Positions 18,751 to 26,415 of a stretch of 29,441 nucleotides of DNA are shown piece by piece. The position numbers were made by a program, and so were the translations under genes. How positions within the stretch are numbered: position 1 is the first letter of the stretch; each line of letters opens with the position of its first letter. Source of the stretch: Saprolegnia diclina VS20 (lineage: Eukaryota; Oomycota; Saprolegniomycetes; Saprolegniales; Saprolegniaceae); assembly GCF_000281045.1 (NCBI RefSeq), contig NW_008246074.1, positions 95,566 to 125,006 of the forward strand. The letters are read 5' to 3'. Below the pieces are notes generated by a model. The model was not told where the DNA came from. It saw only the letters and a list, made by a program, of their open reading frames with translations, and searched no databases.

Positions 18751-20457
18751 ATGGACAGCGCGGTTCAGTACACATCATATCTCGGCCACGCCGCGCTCGA
18801 TGCACTGAGCCCCCTCGCCGTCTCACTGCCCATCAGTGAGTATGTCACCGAAGCCACCGTCACGACCATGTACACCAAGCTCATTGCGATCGGCTGGATC
18901 CTTGTTTCCAAGCTCGCGGTGGCCATTACCTTGCAGTGCTACATCAAGTACCTTGGCCGCACCGACGACACCAAGGCGCACCGGACCGCGCTTGTCGTGG
19001 CGCTGCACGGCAGCAGCAGCGAGCAACTACTCACGCTTTACGAGGGTCGACGGCAACTGCCAGGTGCCATCGTCGCAGCCGTGGCCATGGGTCTCCTGTC
19101 ACAACTCGCTGACCTCGCCGTGCCGCTCTTGGTGAGCTCGGTCGTCGTCGCAAGCGAGATGAAGAGCGACGGCTCCGACTCCTTTGTGCGCGACCACATG
19201 CTCTCTTACGACCCCGAGTTGGGCGTCGATTTCAACCTCTCAATGACTTTGCACAAATCGATCCAGAGCAGCAACATGGTGTCGTCCATCTCGAGCTCCA
19301 TGGTCGAGTTAGCGGCGGCCGGTGTCTTTGCCGTCGCCAACAGGAACCGAACGTGGACACCGCGCCATGGCAACCGCACACTGACCGTCGCGCCATCGCT
19401 CGTCCTTCAAAGCGATGCTTTCACTGGCATTTACGTGCACCCGGGCGTCCAAAGGGTCATCGACGGCACGGTCGCCAATGGGTCGAGTCGGCAAGCACTC
19501 GAGTTTCTGACGCCGGCGCTTCTCGTCTCGCACCGGTGTGGCCTTGTCCACTTAGAAGATGCGGCAACGCCGGCACGACTGAACAAAACCGATCCGTCGA
19601 GCTACCCGTCGTGGTTTGCAGCAGCCATGGGCGAGCCGTGGCCACCGCAGATGCTCTACAACAGCTCGGGCACGGCCAACGCAAGTCTGATCTATCTCAG
19701 CGGCATCACGACACCCGACAACATTGGTCTTGACGTCTCGACATCGGTGCCGAATGCAGCCAACGAGCTGCTCTTTGGGGCGATTCGAACTGTGAACGCA
19801 ACGTACGCGCTGCCAACGACACCGGTCGCTGCCCTCCTCGGGTACGACTGCCCGGGCACCGTAGTCACGGGGTTTCTTCGCATCCATATCAACGCAACCG
19901 ACGTCCATGTTTTGTCGATCGAAAACCAAACGGCAATCTCCAACCTCGGAAGCGCGCCAAAATCTGCTGCCACCAAAGATTCGGACAAGTATGAACTGAC
20001 GTACAATGACGTCGTCACGTCGGGGGGCATGGTCCTCGGTGCGCCTGTCTACTGCGGGTGGTTCCTCCTACAATTGCAGTGTGGCAACTGCACGCCAGGT
20101 ATCGAGAGCCTCGCACAATTGCTCGGCCTCGCCGTGACGCTGGAAGGGACCATGCAAGGCGCGCACTGGATATCGGTGGGCGGGACTCAGTCGGCGCTGG
20201 CGGCCGTGTCGCCCGTGTACTACGCTGGACGAGACGTGTACGTGCTGCGGGTTGTTGCCAACTCGGCGCTCCTCGTCGCCGTTGGTAGTCTTGTGGTGCT
20301 TTTGACGGCGATGTACGTTCTCGGCGTTGTCCAAGGGCGACGCACCGAAGGTCTCGAGGATCTCACGGAGCTCCGGTCGTTTCGAAAGTGGGATGGAGCG
20401 GGCGCTACGGTGCTCGGCCACGACGCGTACCTCACGATTGCACCCCACCACGCATAG
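18751..20457 (+). CDS. Multi-pass membrane protein with large glycosylated loop, family unknown
   Basis: 568-residue intronless protein of no family I know. Hydrophobic segments: about 43-65 (LIAIGWILVSKLAVAITLQCYI), a long one at about 104-133 and one at about 498-527 near the C-terminus. Between the second and third lies a 360-residue loop with about ten N-X-S/T sites (for example NRT twice, NKT, NSS, NAS, NAT, NQT) and a small number of Cys, so this loop is probably outside the cell or in the lumen. The C-terminal 39 residues are charged and probably cytosolic. The start is the first ATG after a possible Inr at 18734; earlier codons in the frame have no ATG. Proteins of this layout are often expanded in oomycetes, but the role is unknown. 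Confidence 0.85.
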   Translation: MDSAVQYTSYLGHAALDALSPLAVSLPISEYVTEATVTTMYTKLIAIGWILVSKLAVAITLQCYIKYLGRTDDTKAHRTALVVALHGSSSEQLLTLYEGRRQLPGAIVAAVAMGLLSQLADLAVPLLVSSVVVASEMKSDGSDSFVRDHMLSYDPELGVDFNLSMTLHKSIQSSNMVSSISSSMVELAAAGVFAVANRNRTWTPRHGNRTLTVAPSLVLQSDAFTGIYVHPGVQRVIDGTVANGSSRQALEFLTPALLVSHRCGLVHLEDAATPARLNKTDPSSYPSWFAAAMGEPWPPQMLYNSSGTANASLIYLSGITTPDNIGLDVSTSVPNAANELLFGAIRTVNATYALPTTPVAALLGYDCPGTVVTGFLRIHINATDVHVLSIENQTAISNLGSAPKSAATKDSDKYELTYNDVVTSGGMVLGAPVYCGWFLLQLQCGNCTPGIESLAQLLGLAVTLEGTMQGAHWISVGGTQSALAAVSPVYYAGRDVYVLRVVANSALLVAVGSLVVLLTAMYVLGVVQGRRTEGLEDLTELRSFRKWDGAGATVLGHDAYLTIAPHHA

Positions 20458-21529
20458 AGCTTCTAACGACGACGACGACGGATCGTAATGCTATTTACTC
20501 GCAGATTGGGTTTGTCCATCATTCCTGAGGTAACCCTTTTACGAGAAAGAGCGTGTCCACGGGTGGCGGTGTGCGCCGCACCTTCTTGGATTCTTAGGAC
20601 AAAAGATCGCCATCCCGTCGCATTGTCGCCGCGGGGACATCTCGTGTGACACTGATTCGCACCACGATATTCGAAATGGGCAACGCGCTCTGGCGTATAG
20701 ACGTATAGACTCATTTTGACTACCGCATTTCAACGAAAACAGATTCTGTGCTGCCACGCCATCATGACAAAGATAGAAAAGGTATCCACTGCTGGCAAAA
20801 CGTGCGCTTGAGCTGTGCGCTTGGTGATTTGTTCCTTCCTCGTGAGAACCGTCGATCTATTTGCCCGAGAATCGGAGTCGCTTCCTCGTGTGCGTTCCGG
20901 GGCGCGACATATGTGTCCTACGCCCCGTCGTCAGTCCGCCACAGAGCCCATTCCATATTTGTTTTGGCCGTGTCCAGCAACTGGCAGACAGTAGGTACCT
21001 TCCGATAGGCTGTGCAATGTCACTGTCTAGCAATCGGCTCATAGCGTTTGCCAGTCACGACTGCCAGTCACAGAGGGTGTATGAAAGAATAAGGTGGGCA
21101 GCCACCGACATGCCAAATCTTGAAACTGGCTGTCCAGTGGCATGGTCCAGCGGATCTTTTCCCAAATCAAATAGCGAGGCTAAACAAACGCAATGAAGCC
21201 ACGTCCTTACCTACCAAATGGCTCATACGAATGCTCTGTGGAGTTCAACGAGACGAAGATGCTAGGTTATGGTGCGCTGTATCAAATGTCTATGGCACAA
21301 ACGACTGCCGGCTTCCACACGGGCATGATCTTTTGCGGTGCCCCCTATTTGTTGCGTGCTCTTAGTCAGAACGTTGTCAATCGTGTTCGAAATTCGGGTG
21401 GCATGAGCTGGCAGCGTCCAAGCGCAGGAATTCAGATTCGAACTTCGATTGAGGCCAGAGAGATGGCCAGCAGGTCCGAGGGCCAACACTTGGCTTCGTC
21501 GCAGTTTGACATTTGCCGAGCAAGACACC
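20458..21529. other. Intergenic, no gene recognised
   Basis: About 1.07 kb. Short open frames occur in all frames, but none has biased codons, an Inr or recognisable protein features. The direct repeat CCAGTCAC occurs twice at about 21051-21070 (GCCAGTCACGACTGCCAGTCAC). No repeat family or RNA gene recognised. Confidence 0.4.
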
Positions 21530-22159
21530 ATGGCGTTCCTGCGCACGCTTCTTCTCTGCCTCGCGATTGCAGCGACGAGCATGGCATCGGAATGCGTCGA
21601 CGCCGACTTGACCGCGATCAACGCCAGCGCCTCGGGCTGCTCGAGCTTCAACATGACGACGTCGACCAACAGCTCGAACTTTGGTGCGTGGGATGTGTGC
21701 GCGACAGCGGCGTGCCAGAACCTCCTCACGCTCTACCGCAACTTGAACTGCACTGTGAACGGCCTCTCGGGCAGCGACATCGCTTTGATCACGTGTCCGG
21801 ATACGATTCTTCGCCCGCGCTACCGCCACCATCACGACGATCATGGTTGGGGCGATGACGACGACGACGACGAAAGCAGCTCGGTGTGGAACACAATCGT
21901 TCCGATCGTATTTGTCCTGTGTGTGGTCGCTGTCGGCATCTTTGTTTACAAACGCCATGGCCAGCAGATTCGCCAACGTCTCGGGTGGACGCCCAACCAT
22001 TCGAACTCGTACTTTGCCGCTGCGACCGCCGCCGACGCCGACGTCTCAAACATCAAGTTTGCGGTGGCGAGTCATGGCACCGCTGTCCTTGTGCCAACAG
22101 TGCAACTCCAGGGCATCCAAAAAGATGCGCCGGCCGCCGTGCCACCCTCTTCCGTATAA
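21530..22159 (+). CDS. Elicitin-like secreted domain with acidic/His linker and membrane segment
   Basis: 209 residues, no intron. A signal peptide (about 1-20) is followed by a short domain with six cysteines at 22, 37, 57, 62, 74 and 89. The pattern C-x14-C-x19-C-x4-C-x11-C-x14-C, including CATAACQNLL, resembles elicitins, in which three disulfides hold a helical sterol-binding fold; here the domain is about 70 residues instead of the usual 98, so lipid binding is uncertain. A linker (about 97-118) reads as a basic-His then Asp run (HHHDDHGWGDDDDDD), followed by a membrane segment at about 120-140 and a basic cytosolic tail of about 68 residues. Oomycete elicitin-like proteins with membrane or GPI anchors are known. 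The ATG is the first after the frame acquires signal-peptide character; 27 earlier codons have no such feature. Confidence 0.75.
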   Translation: MAFLRTLLLCLAIAATSMASECVDADLTAINASASGCSSFNMTTSTNSSNFGAWDVCATAACQNLLTLYRNLNCTVNGLSGSDIALITCPDTILRPRYRHHHDDHGWGDDDDDDESSSVWNTIVPIVFVLCVVAVGIFVYKRHGQQIRQRLGWTPNHSNSYFAAATAADADVSNIKFAVASHGTAVLVPTVQLQGIQKDAPAAVPPSSV

Positions 22160-22486
22160 TCTCGAATACGATCTTATAACTCATCCACGCATTGGATTTG
22201 TCGGAAATCGCTAGCAAGGGTATTCCCCCTTGTCGCTAGCCAGCTACGTAGCTAGCTAGCTCGATCGATGGGTCGATGAATGCGGACACCAACACATCCG
22301 TTTTGAAATAAACTTGGGGTTTAACCTCGATCGATCTCTAATTGGTGGCTATTTCGACTTGCACAGCAGCCGTCCTTTCTATTTGCATGTGTCTTGCCTC
22401 TCTATCTAAATATACGACTCGAGATGGCGGGCCGGCAGAACCGTGCGACGGCAGCGCCCACAACTCAACTCGCCACCATTTGCATC
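22160..22486. other. Spacer rich in palindromes
   Basis: 327 bp between the elicitin-like and expansin-like genes. It holds a hairpin at 22210-22240 and a chain of overlapping palindromes at 22242-22275 and at about 22325-22340 (CGATCGAT). Confidence 0.45.
22210..22260. repeat. Hairpin followed by tandem palindromes
   Basis: GCTAG-CAAGGG pairs with CCCTTG-TCG-CTAGC around the loop TATTCC (11 bp with a 3-nt bulge). It is followed at once by the perfect 12-bp palindrome AGCTACGTAGCT (22242-22253) and the repeat GCTAGCTAGC. Lies 50 nt past the elicitin-like stop codon and could shape the 3' end of that transcript. Confidence 0.45.
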
Positions 22487-22961
22487 ATGCTTCGCTCGTT
22501 CCTTGCCCTTGCTCTCTCGTCGGCTGCGCTTGTCGCGGCGCAGGAGCTGGCGCACATGTCCATTTCGATCGAGTGGGCCGATCGCTCGCATGGTAATAGC
22601 ACTACATATGGATGAGTTTGATCTAGTTTGTAGCCAACTCGGCGTGCCCTCGCGCCGACTCGGAGCTTGTGCGCCAGGGCCTCACCGCATACGCCTTCCG
22701 GTCAGCGAACGACACTAGCAACGCGTGCGGACACTGCATTCATCTCTGGACCAACACGGCCAACGTCACGGTGCAAGTCACCGGTACTGTCAACTGCTTT
22801 GCGATTTGATAACGAAAGTCTGTGGTGCAGATGTCGACGTCGCGATCGACAACTTTTTCGACTTGGAGATTTCGCGCAAGGCGTTTGCTGTCTTCCAGGA
22901 CTACGCCGTGGCGGGCGCGATCCGCGGTGTCAGCAGCGTCCCGGTCCCGTGCCCACCGTAG
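22487..22961 (+). CDS. Small secreted expansin/barwin-like double-psi beta-barrel protein, three exons
   Basis: Exons 22487-22592, 22634-22783 and 22831-22961 join to 128 residues, with introns of 41 and 47 nt. A signal peptide (MLRSFLALALSSAALVAA) is followed by a short N-terminal part and a core reading ACGHCIHLW...VTVQVTD...DLEISRKAF and a C-terminal VPC. This order (CGxC, V-x-V-x-D, D-L-x-x-x-AF, terminal Cys) is that of the double-psi beta-barrel of expansin, barwin and RlpA-like proteins, which loosen or bind cell-wall glucans without strong hydrolysis. There is no carbohydrate-binding module, and the usual first strand of the barrel is poorly conserved. Both introns are needed to keep the frame. 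The gene sits on the same strand as and near the elicitin-like gene, with a 327-bp gap. Confidence 0.78.
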
Positions 22962-23555
22962 TCAACCTGTCCAAGTTGTCTGTGGTACTTCAGTGGACGT
23001 CGTGTAATAACGACAACTTTGATATGTTTCTTCGTGACGCCTACAACTCAGCCTCCAGAAACGGGGGAAGCGGAGAGCGAGATCGTGGACAGCAAGCTCG
23101 CAGCGAGATATCTCGGCGCTCGTTGGTTGGACAAAGAGCTCAACCACACAATGTATCGCGCAGAAATTCGTTGTTCCCGTCGCGCCAATGTTGCAGCTCA
23201 AACCACTACTACGACCTCGGCACATAGTGTATCTGATTGGTGCTGGGCCTTTCCAATACCTCGATGCGAGTAGTCCATTTAAGGTCTTGATCGTCCTCAT
23301 GCCGACGACTCGTACCCGAACGGTCGACACCCGATTCTAAAATGTTGTTGGGCTGTCTTGTTGAGCACTCGGTTGAGAAACGAGGTCAAGGCTGGCGAAC
23401 TCAGCTGCCAACACTGTACTAGCAGCGCGACACGATGTGTTCGTCGTGGTCGGACTAGTTAGGCCGTGGAGCTACGGGCCACAACCCTACCCTACCCCCA
23501 TCACCGACATCGCAAGCAAGCGACAAGTGCAAACAAATCTAGATTACGCAACCTT
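22962..23555. other. Intergenic between expansin-like gene and decarboxylase 2
   Basis: About 590 bp between convergent gene ends. Nothing gene-like. A pyrimidine-rich CCCTACCCTACCCCC stretch near 23484-23500 resembles the one near 1797. Confidence 0.4.
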
Positions 23556-25013
23556 TTACGGAAGGCAGCGCACGATCTTGGCGACGAGACCGTCCATGTC
23601 GGCCGTCGTCAGCTGCGGGTGGCAGAGCGCAATGCGGAGGACGACACCGTGGTGCGCGGTCACTGTGTGCACAAAGTGGATGCCTTCGGTCTGGTTGAGG
23701 CGCTCCATGACCGCCATGTTGGCTGCATCATCCGCGTTCTTGACGCGGAAGCAGACGAGGCCAAAGTCGACTTGGCGCACAATCTCAATGCGGTTCGTGT
23801 CTGAGAGGCCCGACGCGAGGTACTTGGCGAGCGAGATGTGGCGCGAGAGCACGTCACGGAAGCCCTGGAGCCCCATGCTGTTGATCGTGCAGTACGCCTT
23901 CAAGCTCCGGAACGGCCGGCCGAGGCCGAGCTGGTAGTCCTTGAGGTCAAACACCTTGTTGTCGGCCGTGTGCTTGTTCTCAAGGTACGAGCCGGTCGCG
24001 TTGAGCGCGCGGACGACGTACTCTTTCTGCGTAAAGAACATGAAGCTCGAGTTGAAGAGGAGGTTGAACCATTTCGAGCCGTTGATCAAGACCGAGTCGA
24101 CGAGGTCGAGGCCGCGGAGAAGCGGGCGCATCTCGGGGAGGATCGCGACGACGCCTGCATACGCCGCGTCGAGGTTAAGCCACGCGTCGTACTTGGCGGC
24201 GACGGCGGCGATCGCAGGCACATCGTCGATGGCGCAGACGCCGGTGGCGCCAAAGTTGGCCGAGACAAAGAACGGCAAAAGACCGTTCGCGACGTCGTCA
24301 GCCATGGTCGCCTCGAGAAGCGCCGAGTCCATGGCGTAGTTGCCACTCGCGTCATCGTACACAGAGGCAATCTTGCGCAAATGCGTGACGCCGAGGACCT
24401 TGCTCGCCTTCTCGACACAGAAATGCGACTGGTCACTGTAGTAGCTCACGAGCGCGTTGAGCGAAATGTCCGGGTTGGACGCGAGCTTGCGCGTGCGGGC
24501 GCTCACCTGCGCGACGATCATGCCCTCGGTCGCGCTCGGCTGCATGACGCCACCGCCACTGCTGCCCCACGACATGGTCTCCGGCAACTCAAAGGCTTCG
24601 CGGAGCCAGTCCATGACGTGGAGCTCGAGCTCGGTCGCGGCCGGCGAGCAGATCCAGTTGAAGCCCGGCTGGTTCATCGCGCTCGCCATCATGTCGCCAA
24701 GGATCGCGGACGGCGCAGCCATGGACGGAAAGTACGCATAAAAATCGGGGTGCTGCCAGTGCGTCATGCGGGGCACGACTTGGTCCTGGACGTCGGCCAT
24801 GATCTGCGACCACGCGACCGGGTGCTCGGGCGCCTTCTTGGCCAACGCGCGGCGCAAGTCGCCCGGCTGGCACGACGGCAAGACTGGGATCTGGCGCGCG
24901 TGCAGCTGCTTTTGGTAGTCGACGATAAAGTCGATGGTCGCGTGTGCGTTGGCGCGGAACTGCTCCCAGTCGTAGTCGCTCGGGATCGGCGGCAGCTCGG
25001 GCGTCGGGGTCAT
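23556..25013 (-). CDS. Group II PLP-dependent decarboxylase (aromatic-L-amino-acid/tyrosine type), copy 2, intronless
   Basis: 485-residue paralogue of the gene at 15441-17029. All the active-site features are kept: WQHPDFYAYFP, NQPGFNWICSPAATELE, DQSHFCVEKASKVLG, LDAAYAG and NGSKWF with Lys314 as the PLP-binding residue. It has no intron at the site where copy 1 is interrupted (codons for SSGGGVM here, GSGGGIM in copy 1), and no basic presequence: it starts MTPTPELPPIPSDYDW. The frame is open for nine codons upstream without an ATG, so the start is 25013, supported by an Inr-FPR element at 25030-25045. Predicted cytosolic. The one-residue difference in the region near REIVRQVDFGLVCF is the only indel I see in the shared core. 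Function as for copy 1; substrate unknown. Confidence 0.94.
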   Translation of the reverse strand: MTPTPELPPIPSDYDWEQFRANAHATIDFIVDYQKQLHARQIPVLPSCQPGDLRRALAKKAPEHPVAWSQIMADVQDQVVPRMTHWQHPDFYAYFPSMAAPSAILGDMMASAMNQPGFNWICSPAATELELHVMDWLREAFELPETMSWGSSGGGVMQPSATEGMIVAQVSARTRKLASNPDISLNALVSYYSDQSHFCVEKASKVLGVTHLRKIASVYDDASGNYAMDSALLEATMADDVANGLLPFFVSANFGATGVCAIDDVPAIAAVAAKYDAWLNLDAAYAGVVAILPEMRPLLRGLDLVDSVLINGSKWFNLLFNSSFMFFTQKEYVVRALNATGSYLENKHTADNKVFDLKDYQLGLGRPFRSLKAYCTINSMGLQGFRDVLSRHISLAKYLASGLSDTNRIEIVRQVDFGLVCFRVKNADDAANMAVMERLNQTEGIHFVHTVTAHHGVVLRIALCHPQLTTADMDGLVAKIVRCLP

Positions 25014-25029
25014 GCTTGGGGGATGGAGT

Positions 25030-25045
25030 GCAAAAGGCAAAGTGA
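25030..25045 (-). promoter_or_regulatory. Oomycete Inr-FPR core promoter of decarboxylase 2
   Basis: On the minus strand TCACTTT (25039-25045) followed two bases later by CTTTTGC (25030-25036) matches both the Inr (YCAYTTT) and the FPR (MWTTTNC). The 5' UTR would be about 31 nt. Confidence 0.75.
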
Positions 25046-26415
25046 TCGATCGTCACCGCGTTGAAGTTGCCGATATTGTCTTTTTATTGCAATATTTTAA
25101 GTGAATTAAGTATTTGTATGCAGATGCGTGAAATACATTGGATGCGTGGCAGGGGCTGGGGTCGCGCGCCTAATTAGGCTTTGTGTTGTGCACTAGGAGA
25201 CGCGCCTTGTTTGGATATAATAGTGTGAGGAAAGCATCGACATCGCTTGGAGCCATGGAACAAACTGTTTTCTTGTCGGCAAAGTATGCTAGCATACTAT
25301 AGTAGACATACATTTTGTGCACGTTGCTGTTCTCGCTTGTTGGGAGGCTGTGTGCGAGCTCGCGCCGGGGCGCTCCCGGGGGATGATATAACTCTATATA
25401 AACATACGTAAATAGTGTCATGGAGCTTGTAATCGGAGCCAAAATGATTATTCCTGATTTCAAATCGACACATGTGGCGGCGATCTTGGTGTCCTCGAAT
25501 CTGCAGCAAAACGAGCCTCGTCCGTCGAGAGCGGGACGCATGTGAAGCTACCACGACAGTCTTATACTCAGTTGCATCATAATCGATGACATACGCGACC
25601 TTGAAGCGCAGCGCTACCGGTTGCGAAGGTCATCCTGTCGGTTGACGCCCTTCTCGCACTGCAACACATCATGGCATGGCCGATGATGGCGGTCGCAGAT
25701 GGTGCCATCATAGATCACTGGATGCTTCTGTAAAATAAGTTATGTGACTGGATTATCGCATCTCTAGAGATCTAAAGAACGATGCCGTCATTCCACCGGC
25801 GCACGAGCGATGATGGCGGCCACAGACGGTGCCGTCATAACTCGAGCGACTTTGGCGCTCACCGCTGACGCTCCATGCAGACAATGGACGTCAAGTACCA
25901 ACGCCCGCGATTCGAATGCGCAAGCGGCCTCCTTCTTTGTGGCTTCATGCCGCACCAGGGAACACGAACGAACGCGACTCGCTGCGGCGTGAACTCTCTG
26001 GAATAAGAAATCAGAGCAGCAACGCAGGACTGAGCGCATTCTCCTCCACATGCACTGATATCATGCTCCTTCTAGAACCGGGTTCCACGCATCGACAGCC
26101 CTTATACTTCTGTCACCTCGAACGTCGCATCAAAAGTCGGCTCGCATCGTCCTGAGCACGTATGAGCTTTTCCGATTCCTCTCTCGCGTAAGCCACTAGA
26201 GAGGCTTGAGAGCGCGATCGTCGCACGACCTCTCTCCTGTGTGCTTAGCCCGCACGACCGATGATGGGCTATCACTCCTCGTCGGTCCACACCGCATGGC
26301 CAAGTATCCTGCGGTCTCCGAATCGAGCGATCTAGCAGCTACGGACTACTATAGTATGCCGTTTGTACTCCACCAATATAACCAAATGCACAAAAACAAA
26401 AGAATCTAGATAGGT
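25046..26415. other. Intergenic, 1.4 kb, with a diverged tandem repeat
   Basis: Holds the upstream region of decarboxylase 2 and the downstream region of the kinase gene. AT-rich near 25078-25130. A 32-bp repeat with internal dyad lies at 25681 and 25808. No gene supported. Confidence 0.45.
25681..25839. repeat. Two diverged copies of a 32-bp repeat with internal inverted repeat
   Basis: Copies at 25681-25712 and 25808-25839 both start CGATGATGGCGG and differ at four positions, all of them transitions. Copy 1 has the perfect arms ATGATGGC (25683-25690) and GCCATCAT (25704-25711); copy 2 has one mismatch in the arm. A partial copy (GATGCCGTCAT) lies at about 25781. Confidence 0.5.

Noticed and set aside
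21193-21858. 221-codon plus-strand frame overlapping the elicitin-like gene
   Set aside because: Its second half is an out-of-frame reading of the elicitin-like gene, and the first half has no coding bias.
23484-23500. CCCTACCCTACCCCC stretch, and a similar one near 1797, as telomere-like repeats
   Set aside because: Only two irregular units each; too short and imperfect for an interstitial telomere tract.
23838-25064. Long frame antisense to decarboxylase 2, and a similar one at 15593-16939 opposite copy 1
   Set aside because: The two antisense frames resemble each other only because the sense genes are paralogues.
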